From Pleurodeles waltl (lineage: Eukaryota > Chordata > Amphibia > Caudata > Salamandridae), in assembly GCF_031143425.1 (NCBI RefSeq), contig NC_090439.1, forward strand, positions 348,372,027 through 348,436,026: 64,000 bases of DNA, read 5' to 3'. Positions 21,485 to 33,978 of the stretch are shown one piece after another. The stretch's first letter is position 1, and each line of letters begins with the position of its first letter. A program made the position numbers and the translations under genes. Below the pieces are notes generated by a model. That model did not search any database. It saw nothing but the letters and a program-made list of their open reading frames with translations, and was not told where the DNA came from.

Positions 21485-22837
21485 GTGTGGCCAGCGCCAT
21501 CTTCCCAGTACCTCCCCTTCCCCTAGTGTCCATTGTAGATAGTTTTAGTGGGTTTTAGCTGGGTAGGCAAAGGATAGGTAGCATAAAGTAGGTAGTAGTA
21601 TAGTTAGGGGGGTGGGATTTTGGATATTTTTTTGTTTTGGGGGTTATGTATAGGGGTATTTGTTTTTGAAAAAAAAATAAAAAAATACAAAAACGTAAAT
21701 ATTTGATTAGGCAATAGGTTTAGTTAGTCTATGTTTAGCTTTAGTTCATGATGTCCTGCTCGTCTATTGTATCTAAAGGAGGGTGGGGAGCCAATGGTTA
21801 TTGTATGGCGTTACATGTATAAGATACATTTAGATTAGTATAGATAGCTGTAGGGATAAGGTAAGATACGTTAGTATCAGTTAGATTAGTGCAGGATAGT
21901 GTGTAGGTTAGTTTTGTTTTTTATAGGTAGTGTTTCCTAGTGATAATAAATCTGGCTAGTTTTCTACAATGTGGTGTCCATGATAATTGACTGTCAGTGT
22001 TATGATGTCTGCACTGGCCACATTAGCGAAATGCCTTTGCGTATGCATTCATTATTGATTTACATGTGTGACTGTGTATCCCTTATGACCAAGGTCCTGT
22101 CTGATTGGCAGCGGTATGACATCAGCTACTCAATACACTTTTCAGTGCAGTTCCTGGCACTCAGTTTGTGTATGGATATAATCCCTAAAACAGGTAATCA
22201 TGCAACATCTTTTTTTTGTGCTAAGTTCTGTAACATTCATTCTTTAAAAGTTTAGCACTCCACCTCATTTGGGGAATGGATACTGGCACACAAAAGGCTG
22301 CCTCTCACAGTCTTACATATGCCTATTTTGTTGGTCATATCAATAGTTTACTGGTACAATCATCAGGGATACTTCCAGACACTTGTGTTCTGAACCACAC
22401 ATGCCATATGTGAACCTGCATGGTACCACTATATCACATGCTTGATAGACTCAGACATGTTATCATAGTCTACAATGCTATCAGTCACCTCAATCATGTT
22501 TGGGTCTATGTGTGTGGCTTTATGTCATACAGAAAGCCACACTTGTCCTTTTGTCCTGTAGTAATTGTCCTAGCTTCACCCAATGCATACACTTTAAACA
22601 GTTGATGGATCACAGCAAAATACAGTACATATGTGATTATTGAAATGTATTTACATGTGTAAGTTTTGTACCAGAAGATGTACAATGTACAGTTCACTGA
22701 CCCCATGAGCGATCCCAAGCTATTGCATGCCCAGTCAGAGTCCAGGGCTGAGGGACATATCATGAGACATGAGTAGGAGAGGTGAGCATCAGTGAGGAGG
22801 TGTCCAATTTGACAATTGTTAGGAATTGAGGAATTGT
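21485..22837 (+). other. Element B 3' region of gene 2 and spacer
   Basis: 21485-21960 resembles 51242-51710 of element C: purine-rich GTAGGT and TAGGATAG words, then an A-rich stretch that may hold the gene 2 polyadenylation site. The rest shows no supported gene. Confidence 0.45.
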
Positions 22838-24277
22838 GACATGTCTACAGATTGTAGCAAACTTGATTTGTGCAGGAAAACATACATGATCCAACCATCA
22901 TGATGATAGTAAGTAAGCATGGTGCTTGAGATGTGCATGATGAGTATTTACCTGGTACATATGAGATGTATCAAGCCTGTGCACAGTTAGAGCCAGATTT
23001 ACTAAAAAGTGGCGCAGCACGCTGCTCTGCCAAAATTGGCAGCGCCACACTGCATAACTTTAGAAACGGAGGGCTGTGCCGTATTTATTAGAATATGGCG
23101 CACCCCTGCGTTTCCCCCTGCGCAGGTAGTAAATTGAGCTGCTTAGGGCCAACGCAAGCATCCATGCACCATCGTGCTAGGATGTCTACGTTGAGGGGTT
23201 TGATTGTTTATATGTGGAAAGGTGTCTCTTCCTGCACATAAACAATTACTAATGGCGATTTGGCACTTCTGTGTGTGCTGACGAATGCAGCACACACAGA
23301 AGTGCCAAAGCATCATTTTGAAATGATTGTTTTTGTGCAGGAAGGGACACCTTTCTGCACATAAAAAATTATTTACAGAACTTTGCTCTTTCTATGCCTG
23401 CTGCAGAATGCAGCACACATACAAAAAGCAAAAAATGAGGAGGAATAAAAGCAAAAGACTTAAGTCCCCTGGGCATGGCCATTGCGCACAGTGCCATGTA
23501 GAGGGCCCAAGTTAGGCACCACTATGGCACTTTGCAAAAAAAATAAAAATACTTACCTGGATTTACCTGAGATTGTTCCCCCCACTCCTTAGGTGTCCTC
23601 CAGGTGTGGGTTCCGGTGGGTGGGGGTGTCCCTGGGGGCAGGGAAGGGCACCTATGAGCTGTTTCCATGGTCTCTGACCATGGAAAAAGGCCCACAGGTC
23701 CCCTAACACCTGCCCTGACCCAGGCTTTAATAATGGTGCTAAGCAGGCTTAGCGCCATTATTTAAGGCCCTTCTCCTCCTGTGAGTGATTTTTGCACTAG
23801 AGGATAAATAAGGCTCTAGGGCCTTTGAGTCATTTTTTGCCCGGAAACGCCTACCTTGCATCTCATTGACGCAAGGTAGTTTTCCGCATGCAAAAAATTA
23901 CTTTAACTCCAATATTTTGGCGCTGGACATGTCTAGTGTCAAAATATAAATATGGAGCTAAGTTTGTGCCGGATTTGCATTAAAAAAATGACACAATCCG
24001 GCGCAAACAGAGTATAAATATGCCCCTAAGTGTGCTAAATTGAATAGCTGTTATTCCAGCGACATGAGCAATATATCATAGATGCTTGGGAGGCAGATTG
24101 GCATAGACTTGGGTCTTGACATTCTTTTCAGATGTTTGGTGGACAACATATGTCATCTGAAGAAGCTGTTTCCATTGCATGCTTGTTCTTCCTCTATCCA
24201 ATGCAGATTTTGATAACATGTTCTCCTCATGTTTTAGTGGTCCACAATAACTCCAGCACAGAAGCGTGCCTTTGAAA
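22838..24277 (+). repeat. Duplicate of the intron 2/exon 3 border of gene 2, split by a miniature element
   Basis: 22838-22986 and 24029-24277 together match 20736-21150, including the acceptor region and the opening codons (TCCAGCACAGAAGCGTGCC). The duplicate starts about 2.1 kb after the original. A miniature element at 22990-24026 separates the two pieces. Confidence 0.75.
22990..24026 (-). mobile_element. Chimeric miniature element
   Basis: The left about 460 bases (AGCCAGATTTACTAAAA, with inverted repeats around CAGCACACACAGAAGTGCCAAA) match the family at 28026. From about 23460 (GTCCCCTGGGCATGGCC) the sequence is family 1, ending GTATAAATATGCCCC. The flanks TTA and TAA do not give a clean duplication. 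Confidence 0.65.
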
Positions 24278-25364
24278 AGTGCAACATATGTGACTCACCC
24301 ATCTTCTGATGCCTTTACAAATATTTCACATCTGTATTCGGTTCGGTGTAGTCTAGGAACTCAAGGGTAGTGTATGAGTGACAAGTGGATGTGTTAAACG
24401 TTTTTTATTTTCAAAGATTGTAGATGTTCACTGTGTGTTGCATTGTGCATCCACAAAGGGAAAACGTTCTGTGTACTTGGTATATTGGTCCCAGACTACC
24501 TTTTACGAGCAGGACCCATACCCCAGCCAACAACACCATGGAACCACTGTATTTACATTATTGGTCACCATGGTGGACATTTCCCCAGTAGCCTTATGAT
24601 TTTTTTCACCATTGTGTTGCTTTACTCCACTGGCACCATATATGATGTAACTAGTGCAGCAAATCACAAGGAGGCCCATCTCTTAAAATGACTGCATCAC
24701 TTTCATATATGCCTCTGGCAGGTCTCACAAATTAGGTTTACAGATAGCATAGTGCAATCTTTATGGAATGTCTGACCCATTTGTTCTTTCCTCACTGCAT
24801 AAGAAATATTTCCTTCAATACGTCATATATGGCACAGGCATATTGTGGTGGAAGGATGTACAAAGTGGATCTATGCATCTATTGATGACTTTGTTAAGGT
24901 AGCACAAGGGGAATGGGCCGCTTGATTCCACATTGTCACCATACAATGTGATGCTAATGTAGTAACAGCTTGCAAATATGTACCCCTAATGAGACAATGA
25001 GATCACTTGTAGCTGATGCTATGCATGAAGGTGTCCCTTTGTGGACAACACCAACCATTCCAGTACACAGACAACCTTGCTACTTGGTAACATAGAAGCT
25101 GCTTGTACAGCAGCACAGATGATGATCACAGACATGCCCCATATGTTGTGTCTGATCTCTTTGTGACCATTCCCAATGGTGCATGGAGGCGTCACGCAGT
25201 TCTTGTTGGTTTACCCTGTGCAACAAACATTGTACATGTTGCCCAATTAGTGTTACATATGGGCATGTGGTTCAGTTGCAACAGTGTAGAGATTGTTGTG
25301 TGGGTTGTGTAGTGGTCTGCACATATAGGGGGTAAGGTATGAGCGCATTGGAATTGTTTGGGCA
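24278..25364. other. Element B spacer, no gene seen
   Basis: AT-rich DNA between the duplicated segment and the minus-strand Myb-like gene. Several open frames under 85 codons have no recognisable motif. Confidence 0.4.
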
Positions 25365-25960
25365 TTATTGTGCCCTGATGTAACCCTTTTGCATGCACTC
25401 ATTGTGTCCTATGTGCCTCCTTTTTCTGCCATTTGTTAGTTTTAAGATTACCCCCATCTGGAGCACACGCTGCATTTGTGGTAGGTCTTGGAACTCTGCG
25501 CTGTCCTGTACTGCAACTCTGGTAACCAGCTCCTCCGTGATGACCGCTGCCACCATCTCCTCTAGCTCATCCAGGACCTCCTGGAGTACAGGACTTCCAC
25601 CTTCAGTCTGCAGTGTTGCCCTTCGGTTTCTGGCCAATTTCTCTTTAGTTCAGCACTTGAACTCGTGCCAGGGCTTCTTACAATCAGTGACAGTGCTCTT
25701 CGCCTCTGCCACACTGTTGACTTTGTAGACCATTTTCTGCCATATGGACTCCTTCCTACCTATTGGCAAGCTAAGGTGACAAAGAGCTGGTGTTGGTGCT
25801 CCGTCACCTCTCTGGCCAAGATGTCATTCTCCTCCTCACTGAAGCGACACTACTGGTTCCTTTTCTCCTTCACCTGGGATTTTGCTGGTCCATCCTGGCT
25901 TGTACTGGGCTGATTGGGATCTCTCTGTGGTCTCTCCTGTCCTGCATTAATCATCTTGGG
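25365..25960 (-). pseudogene. Element B gene 3, Myb/SANT-like protein
   Basis: Read on the minus strand, it gives CRFSEEENDILAREVTEHQH, then a damaged middle with frameshifts and a stop. It continues NSVAEAKSTVTDCKKPWHEF, a stop, and TKEKLARNRRATLQTEGG followed by an acidic helix (LDELEEMVAAVITEEL). This aligns along its whole length with element C gene 3 at 58481. The pattern is that of the Harbinger Myb-like accessory protein, which binds DNA with the transposase. It lies convergent to genes 1 and 2. Confidence 0.75.
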
Positions 25961-26098
25961 TCCTTGTTTTCTTTTTTCTTTCTCGAAGGCTTTTTTAAGG
26001 CTAATTCTGCAAAATATGGCGTTATCATGATTAGTGTAAAAAACGTGCCGCTAATCATTCTAACACCACTTTTGCAGCATTAGGTCATTTTCCCTTAC
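25961..26098. other. Element B right-end sequence
   Basis: Non-coding sequence upstream of gene 3. It is interrupted by the next miniature element and resumes at 27050-27164, where the element ends. Confidence 0.5.
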
Positions 26099-26101
26099 TA
26101 T

Positions 26102-27046
26102 GATAATGTGGCAATAGTACCGCCAACAGGCTGGCGGTACATACAGCCACATTATGAGAATGGTGGGTTGGCTGCAGCCAACACGCCACTTCTCCACTCA
26201 TACCGCCATGGCAGTATCAGGCGCCGGGCCTGAGATGTCAATCTCCAGCCAGGCGGCCGGCATAGTACCACCTGCGGCATTTTGAGCCTGCCTTCCACCA
26301 TGGTTTCGTGGCATTAGCAACGCATAAAAACCATGGCTGTAAGCCCTACCAGGGAATTCCTTCCCTGTCAGCGGTAGGCAGCTCCCCCAGCCCCCCAACA
26401 CACACCTGACACCCTCTACCCCCTCCACCCAAACTTCCCCAACCCCCAATCCTCTCACTCCTCCCCACCCCCTCCAATCCTCTCACTCCCCCCCACCCCC
26501 ATACACGCACATACCCACAGACACGCACAACGCATACACCCAATCACTCACACTGGCATACACGCATTCATATACGCAGACATGCTCGCACACCTTCTTA
26601 CACACAATCACACTGACATGCAGACACGCACTCACTTCACCATTCTTACACGCATTGACTCACACGCATACACCCACTCAAACAACACAACACACACACA
26701 CGCATTCACACACACTCACACATTCATGCACACAACAAGACACACACACAAAAAAAAAACACACCCTCCCCGGTCGGAAGCCCGACTTATCTTGTTCTAG
26801 GAGGCCTTCTGGCACACAGGTCATGATACGGCTGGTGGCGTTCAACTGGTGTGGCGGTGCTGGTGGTAGTAGCGCCAGCTTACCACCGTCCGCCAGTATG
26901 ATCACTGAAGGGTTTCTGCCCTTCTTGTGGCAGAAGTCCGGCAGTGATCATGACAAGGCAGACAGATGGTAGCCGCGGTTACGGTATTTTGGTAGCCGTC
27001 ATCGCGGCGGTAGGTGGGTGTTACCACCAATGAAAAAATGAGGGCC
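26102..27046. mobile_element. Miniature Harbinger element (element A type)
   Basis: The right end AAAATGAGGGCC is followed by TAT (27047-27049), and TAT at 26099-26101 precedes the left end. The interior has complementary GGCGGT and ACCGCC blocks and a long CA-rich stretch. The left terminus is diverged. Confidence 0.55.
26498..26762. repeat. CA-rich imperfect microsatellite
   Basis: Irregular runs of CACACGCA, CACTCACA and ACACACAC, ending in a short A run. It lies within the miniature element at 26102-27046. Confidence 0.75.
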
Positions 27047-27174
27047 TATGTGTCACAAAGTTTAGCATCATTTTTGTTACGCTAACCTTTCATTAGCGCA
27101 TTGGTGCATTGTTTTCTAAATAAAACGAATGGATGGCACAAGGGAATGCTGTTAAATCTGGGCCTAAGTCCCTT

Positions 27175-27750
27175 GGGTTTACTCTGGACACCAAAGTAAA
27201 CTTGAAAGAACAAATCCCCATAAGCTCTCTCTTCTAAAGAAAGGCAAAACCTTTCTTCCAGAAAGTGACTTCAAAACTATTGTCTTAAGCCCTTGTGCTC
27301 TTGCATCTCAATGGTCGTAATGTTCTACTCCGTGGAAGCCCAGAACGCACACTGGCACCTCATAAATTAAAACTACACAGCGCAGCATGTCATGTCCAGG
27401 GCCAGATAAAACATGATCACATCATCCTCATTCTGATGGAACTCCATTCACTCCCCTAGCCAGTCTATACCTTCGTCAACATCAACAGTGTCATTTACAA
27501 ATCCATCATGACCACCACACCTGCTTATCTTGCAGACAAGCTCACCTTCTCTGTGGTTCTTGGCACACCAGCAGGCAGGACACTGTCAGAATGTAGACTA
27601 AGAAGTGTATAAAACGAATCAAGACAAGATCGCAGGCTTTATCCATGTATGAAACCAAAAGTCTGAACAACATCCATCGGGACCACCCCAATGCTGTTCA
27701 AATTTAGAAACACATTAAAGACTCACCTCTTTAAAGAACACTACATCACA
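27175..27750 (+). pseudogene. Eroded L2/CR1-type LINE, end of ORF2
   Basis: Scattered frames read GFTLDTKVNLKEQI, NGRNVLLRGSPERTLAP, IILILMELHSLP and FKFRNTLKTHLFKEH. These match, in order, the C-terminal part of CR1/L2 ORF2 proteins after the RT domain. Multiple stops and frameshifts are present and the RT core is absent. Confidence 0.65.
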
Positions 27751-28022
27751 ATGCATTACCTTTTCACATCCAAATTTCCTCTCCTACTTCTTATTGGCTG
27801 TATGCTTGTCTTTGACCATATACAGCTCTCATACATACTTGCATACAAGGGCTTACCTATACATAGATTTAGGAATGTAACTATAATAGCATACACAGTT
27901 TGTCATAGCCCTAAATCCAATAGATGCATACAGTTTGGTCCAATTCAAACAACAGTCCGTATTACATTCCTTGTTAATGGGTCACAATTTAGCAAGTAAC
28001 AACGCAACAAAGCTGCACAAAC
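27751..28022. other. Unassigned sequence
   Basis: Possibly LINE 3' sequence. No gene or clear boundary seen. Confidence 0.35.
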
Positions 28023-28647
28023 TTAGGCTCAGATTTATGTTAAAGGGGCACAGTACAGTGCTGTGTCAAAAATAGCAGTGCTGCACTGTGCCACTTTAGA
28101 AACGCAGAGGTGCACTGTATTTACAGGAATACGGTGCACCCCTGCGTTTCACCCTGCATTGGTGCTGAATTAAGCTGCCTAGCTCCAAAGCAGGCATCTT
28201 TGCACCACAGTGCAAGGGTGTCTGCGTTGAGGAGATAGATTGTTTATGTGCAGGAAGGTGTTACCTCCTGCACATAAACAATCTATAATGGCAGTTTGGC
28301 ACTTCTATGTGTGTTGCACAATGCAGCACACATAGAAGTACCAAAACGTTATTTTGAATGATTGTTTATGTACAGGAACGTGTGCTTTGCTGCATGTAAA
28401 CAATTGTACATGGCATTTTGCTTCTTCTATGTGTGCTGCAGAATGCAGCACAAGTAGAAAAGGCAAAAAATGAGGAGGAATAAAAGCATTCCTCCTCGTT
28501 TTGCCATGCTAACGCCACCCCTAGGTGACGTTAGTTTTTGGCGCTGCCTCAGGTTTAGAACAACTCGTAATTCTGAGGCAGCGCGAAAAGCAATGGGTGT
28601 TGCGGTAGAACACCCACCACTGCACCCAGTGCACGCCCCTCTGATGC

Positions 28648-28662
28648 AGAAAACTGCATCGG
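28648..28662. repeat. Target site duplication of the L1, left copy
   Basis: AGAAAACTGCATCGG is identical to 39014-39028. Confidence 0.88.
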
Positions 28663-28719
28663 GGTGTGTTTTGGCCACTGAAGAGAATGGTCGCATGAGG
28701 ACGAAGCTCCGCACGCCTA

Positions 28720-29488
28720 GCCAGATTTCAGCTAAGGCGGGGGCAGCATATGCCTCAGGCAGCCTCCCAATAGCCTCCCGGACCGCAGGGCGCGTGGGCC
28801 GGGGAGACAACGGATCCTCTCAGCAGGACATAGCACCTGCAGCAACATCGGACGCAGAGCCATTGGAAGCCTGCGTCCGAACGAAGACTAGAGTAAGAGT
28901 CCCGCCTGTTCGGAGAAGCAGCCTCGGGGGAATCAGCACTACGACCGCCCCTTGGAAGTACAGCGTGGTCAAGACCACCAGCTCGGGACCGGGTGCCGGG
29001 GGGCATGGGGGTAAGCATCAACAGAATCAGAGCCCCCCTCTCCCTCGCTCCCCCTCTCCACCCAAACCCACTACCCATGGGCAGCGCTGCAATCCTCGGA
29101 CTACCCGCTCCACAACATGGCATAGGAGTCTTGGTCCTGGTTTAGCAGTATTTCGGCTACGGCGGGAGCGGCTGCGTTGCAGGCAGCCTCCCAGCAGCCT
29201 CCAGGAACCGCAGGATGCGCTGACCGGGGAGGCAACGGATCCTCTCAGCGGGACGTGGCGCCCATGGCGGCATTGGACGCAGGACCATCTGAAGCCTGCG
29301 GCCATGCGCCCGGCCGCGGCCTAGAGTGGGAGGCCCACCGGTTCGGAAAAACAGCCTCGGGGGAATCGGCGCTGCGGCCGCACCTCAAAAGTGCAGAGCA
29401 GTCAAGCCCACTACCCATGGGCAGTGCTGCAATCCTCGGACTACCTGCTTCACAGCCTGGCATAGGAGTTCTGGTTTAGCAGTGCACA
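28720..29488 (+). repeat. L1 5' region, two tandem promoter-like units
   Basis: Two GC-rich units start near 28720 and 29147, with CAGGCAGCCTCCC at 28756 and 29180 (period 424). Both contain GGCAACGGATCCTCTCAGC-like sequence and CCCACTACCCATGGGCAG. The second unit is shortened by an internal deletion. Tandem 5' monomers act as promoters in some L1 families; that role is inferred here. Confidence 0.7.
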
Positions 29489-29710
29489 AAATAAGACGCG
29501 TGGCTCCAAGTAATTCTCTGTGTGTAGTACAATAATGCAAAACATTTTTCAACCCTTGAGGGCTGTTGATCCCCAACCGCAACGCACATGCCTTGAAGGG
29601 AGAGGTCATCTCTATTCATCTCTATAGTAGAAACCTAGGAGGCCATTACCAACAGGATTGCTATCCCCCCCTCCTGCAGCAATCTGCTACTCTGCCCGGA
29701 GACCCACGGA

Positions 29711-30068
29711 GGGCAAAGACGAGGGTGGTGGAGAGGTGAAATACCACCAGGGGGACAGAGTGGCAAGTCGAAGGAGGTGAAGTGGTGGACCCCCACCAGA
29801 GGGACAGAGTGGAAAAAGACGAGGGTGGTGAAAGCGGTGAAACACTAGCAGAAGGACAGAGTGAAAAGACGCGGGTGGTGAAGAGGTGGCGTATCACCAG
29901 AAGACCAGAGTGAAAAGACGCTGGTGGTAGAGGAGTGAAGTACCACCAGGAGGACGGAGTGAAAAGACGGGGGTGATAAGGAGATGAAATATCAACCAAA
30001 GGATAGAGTGAATAGATGAGGGTGGTGAAGAAGTGAAATACTAGCAGAAGGACAGAGTGAAAGACAAG
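29711..30068 (+). repeat. Minisatellite in the L1 5' region
   Basis: About six imperfect units of roughly 50-60 bases share AAAAGACG, GGGTGGTG, GAGGTGAAATACCACCAG and GGACAGAGTG. Confidence 0.8.
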
Positions 30069-30624
30069 GACGAGACAGGCACCTATACCGGGGCAACACG
30101 TAAACGGAGGGGCAGGACCCGGTACCCAACGACAGTGTCACCCTTCGCGACACAGTAGGCATTTTGGTTCAACTTTTCGCCCCCCGTCACCATAGACTCT
30201 GTTTCTTTGATAACAACCTCATTGCCTGAAAGAGGTCTGAAGGCAGATTACAGTGCACAACACAAATAGCGGATGTCACAGAGAATGGGACCTAATAACA
30301 TATAGGCGGCCCGAAAGGAAAGTGGGAACAACCCCCCACCACCCACACAGACTCTCTCTTCTAGCCCACACCGCGTACTGACTCAGCCCCTCCCCCCAAT
30401 CATTGTCTACGAGGACCAACCTCCTGCAACAGATACGGCCTCCACGCCTAAATCTACAGGACATAAGGAGAGCGGTCGGCATACACTGTCCTCATTGCGT
30501 GCCCACACAACTAAATCTACCCTCTAGAGTCCTTCACACTGTGAGGGAAATGCCCAATGGGAATCCTTCAGGCAAACACTCCTGACAACTTCTGTTCTCA
30601 GAGGCTATCACACAATCAAAACCC

Positions 30625-31648
30625 ATGACAGCGCAAACGGCAACACCGGGACCAACACCCTCGCCAACGGACCCTGCTACCCTGGAAGCCACAGAGCGTA
30701 TACTACAGGAGATTGCCTCGGTGGGACATCGTCTCGAGGCAATGGACCTGAAGATCACAGACTTAACCATAACCTCCTCCTCCATCCGAGCAGATATAGC
30801 CCGCTTCAAAGATACAGCGGACGCTCTAGATCAACGACTCACTGCTGTGGAGGATCAAATTGCGGCACTACCGGATCAGGAAACTGAACTACGATCCCTT
30901 TGAGCAAAGGTTACTGACTTGGAAGACCGGAGTCGCCGAGACAAGATATGCCTTTTCGGTATCCCGGAACGCAAAGAAGGATCCGATATCAAGCCCTTCC
31001 TCCAATCACTCCTGCCCGATCTCTTCGGTATTGAATTCTCACCGCCACCAGAATTTCAAAGAGTACACAGAATCGGCCTGCCCCATAAAGCTACCTCCGA
31101 CAAACCACAGCCTATCATAGCATGCTTTTTAAGACATGAACAGGCTCGACAAGTCCTATCTGCAGCTAAAATTCAAGGACCAGCCTCTGTAGACGGCCAC
31201 GAGATCAGAGTGGCTGCCGATTTCTCTAGACTGACAAATGAAAAACGAAAGGCTCCCTAGCACTTAGACCGCATCTTAAGACCTTAGACATTAAATATGG
31301 CCTTTTCGAACCTGCAAGGATGTGGATCACTTACCATGGTAAATCCAAAGACTTCACCGAACCGGATGGCCTCAGCTCATTTCTCAATGATCTTGCTTCA
31401 TATCCCATGGACATCTTATCAGGACATGAAGACCCTGACTCCTCTCAAACTGGGACCAACCCTGCCGCACTCTTATGAGCCCAACGCCCTGCCTCCTACA
31501 AGAGAGGCAGAATGTATGACCGCCTTCCTAAGCCGCAAGACAACCGAGAACAGGTACTACAGGCAGTAATGGACCATACCCAAGACATGGGCAGGCACAA
31601 ATCTCGTTCCCCCCTGAAGCCGTCACTGGACGACCACTCAGATCACTG
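30625..31648 (+). pseudogene. L1 ORF1 protein
   Basis: The frame starts MTAQTATPG. Residues about 20-95 form a heptad coiled coil (LEATERILQEIASVGHRLEA). An in-frame TGA at 30901 follows ETELRSL. The frame then continues into LEDRSRRDKICLFGIPE, the start of the RRM, with IIACFLRHEQARQVL and the C-terminal EIRVAADFSRLTNEKR. A one-base frameshift near 31250 moves the remainder (LRPHLKTLDIKYGLFEPA) to another frame, ending about 31648 with a further stop near 31476. L1 ORF1 proteins form trimers that coat the element RNA. The length, about 341 codons, is usual for the family. Confidence 0.85.
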
Positions 31649-31657
31649 AACACCAAG

Positions 31658-32569
31658 GAGCATATTTATACTCTGTTTGCGCCGGAATTGCGTCGTTTTT
31701 TTTTACGCAAATCCGATGCAAAACTAACTCCATATTTATACTTTGGCGTTAGACCCGTCTAGCGCCAAAGATCTTGGAGTTTGCGTCATTTTTTAGCGTG
31801 GACACCTACCTTGCGTTAATGATATGCAAGGTAGGCGTTCCCGTCTAAAAAATGACTCTGAGGCATGTGCGCCGTATTTACACTCCCGGGCAAAAATGAC
31901 GCCCGGGAGTGGGCGGGTCAAAAAAAATGACATCCAGACGTTTTAGCGTCATTTTTTAACGCCTGGTCAGGGCAGGCGTTAAGGGACCTGTGGGCTCGGA
32001 AGGAGCCCAGAGGTGCCCTCCCATGCCCCCAGGGACACCCCCTGCCACCCTTGCCCACCCCAGGAGGACACCCAAGGATGGAGGGACCCATCCCAGGGAA
32101 CTTAAGGTAAGTTCAGGTAAGTATTTTATTTTATTTTTTTGGGTGGCATAGGGGGGCCTGATTTGTTGCCCCCTACATGCCACTATGCCCAATGACCATG
32201 CCCAGGGGACATAAGTCCCCTGGGCATGGCCATTGGGCAAGGGGGCATAACTCCTGTCTTTGCTAAGACAGGAGTCATTTAAATGGGGGTTGGGAGTAAA
32301 AAAAAATGGCGCAAATCGGGTTGAGGCGAAAATTTTGCCTCAGCCTGACTTGCCCCATTTTTTGACGCCCAAGCTCCATTTTCCCCTACGCCGGCGCTGC
32401 CTGGTGTAAGTCATTTTTTTTGACGCACACCAGGCAGCTCCGCCGGCTAACGTCATTCCATAAATAAGGCGCCTGCATGGCGCTTTGGAATGGTGTTAGC
32501 CGGCGTTAAATTTTTTGACGCACAACTGCGTTGGCGCAGTTGTGCGCCAAAAAGTATAAATACGGCCCC
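31658..32569 (+). mobile_element. Miniature Harbinger element, family 1, complete, inside the L1
   Basis: It starts GAGCATATTTATACTCTG and ends AAAAAGTATAAATACGGCCCC with AAG on both flanks (31655-31657 and 32570-32572). It is 912 bases and very similar along its length to 59228-60141. It lies between L1 ORF1 and ORF2 and so is younger than the L1. Confidence 0.9.
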
Positions 32570-32572
32570 AAG

Positions 32573-33978
32573 AATATTCAGAATCTCGAAGGAATGCTGG
32601 ACCTGCATTCAGCAACAGGCCTACCTGTCGTCGGACAGATAAGTGGCATACCCAACTGTTCTAAACCGAGACTGCATCATTGATGAGGAGGGATCTGGGC
32701 GGTCTGGGATCCTACTGCCACCCTCCTATTATGGGATACAGTTTCTTAACAGGTGTTGTCTGTTGACTAGGACATTCTCAAACCACCTCAGAGCCATCGT
32801 TGAGATCCGTACATAGATATATAGTGGTAATTCTGAAGGGTGTAAAAATTGTTCTGAATATGTCATTTTAAACTATATACTCTGCTTTAAGAATATATGA
32901 CCAGATCTTTTTAATACCTATATTACGAGGTTGAATACTCCCCCCTCCAGAGGTACCCCTATCACACCTACCCTTACAACACACTATACACATTAGGTAT
33001 GGAAAAGGTTGACTTCATATTAACAAACTGCCTCCCTCACACGGGATCAATAGGGAAGATAGGCAGGGCACCAATATAACAAGGCCATATAGCTATACTG
33101 TGTTATTAGTAAACCCATTGGTCCCACCCACACGTAGTCCTTAGACTCCAGACCGGTGGCCAATTCTCAACGAACAGGTCGCCACTAACGGAGACACGAA
33201 CTGCAAACACTTAATCGGACTCATGCGGTAAAACCTACTCCAGACTAACACTAATAACATCAGGCACACCCCATGTTCCCCAGCATAAGCCCCCTGTTCT
33301 CTCTGACTCCTCATACGACCCCCTACGGACTACTATACACTATAACTTATGATGCTCAACGCACTACTGTTACGTGTACATTAAGAATCATATATATTTA
33401 CAGCCATGAGAAGTACTGAATGCCCCTGCGGGCCCCTCCCCCTCGTTTTCCCGAGCCTGGGCTCCCTCATACATAACCCCCAACGCCCCATTACTTACAC
33501 TCGTGATACGTAGCACATAACACAAGGGGGCTGCCTGATGGCCCCCCAAAGCTATTTAAGAAACATTGAAACACCCCCCATTATACCTACACCCCATAAC
33601 AATATCCTTTCGGCGCGCAGACCCTACAGGTTCAAACCCGCAGATTAATAGACTTATCGGTAGCAAGTTTTCTCTTTTTTTTCTTCTTTCTACAGGTCTC
33701 TCTTCCATCCTTTACCCATTAGTTCACAAAATAACTCTTTTTTTCAGAGCTTCCCAACCCTTCCTCTAATTGTATAGATCTTATTTACCCCCCCGGTGAC
33801 CGAGGGGCCTAGATACACCACACTTTCACCTCTTATACCACTATCCTCGCTACACGTCCCTGAGCGGCTACTCTCCATTTGATACTCCCCTCCCGTGTTC
33901 TTCCTCCCCATCCCTTCCCCTCCCCGATCACAAAATACAGATATATTCTACAGAGTACACCTCACCTATACAGCACCC
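32573..33978 (+). other. L1 inter-ORF region
   Basis: About 1.4 kb of L1 sequence without a supported gene, pyrimidine-rich towards ORF2. Short frames here lack recognisable motifs. Confidence 0.6.

Larger units (their letters stand above)
11295..27164 (+). mobile_element. Harbinger-superfamily element B, three-gene type, heavily nested
   Basis: The left end GGCACAGATTCA is preceded by TAA (11292-11294). The right end ATCTGGGCC is followed by TAA (27165-27167), giving a matching 3-bp duplication. Inside are a transposase (+), a second SANT-like gene (+) and a Myb-like gene (-), in the same order as element C at 39478-58809. Later insertions account for roughly 5-6 kb: miniature elements, a 2.2-kb LTR-like element and a local duplication. 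The left 350 bases resemble the left end of family 1 but are strongly diverged, so this is an old copy. Confidence 0.7.

Noticed and set aside
26582..26972. Frames rich in Thr and His near the CA repeat
   Set aside because: They are translations of a microsatellite.
28470..29324. A 284-codon open frame on the + strand
   Set aside because: It crosses the left boundary of the L1, including the target duplication, so it joins two unrelated repeats. No protein motif was seen.
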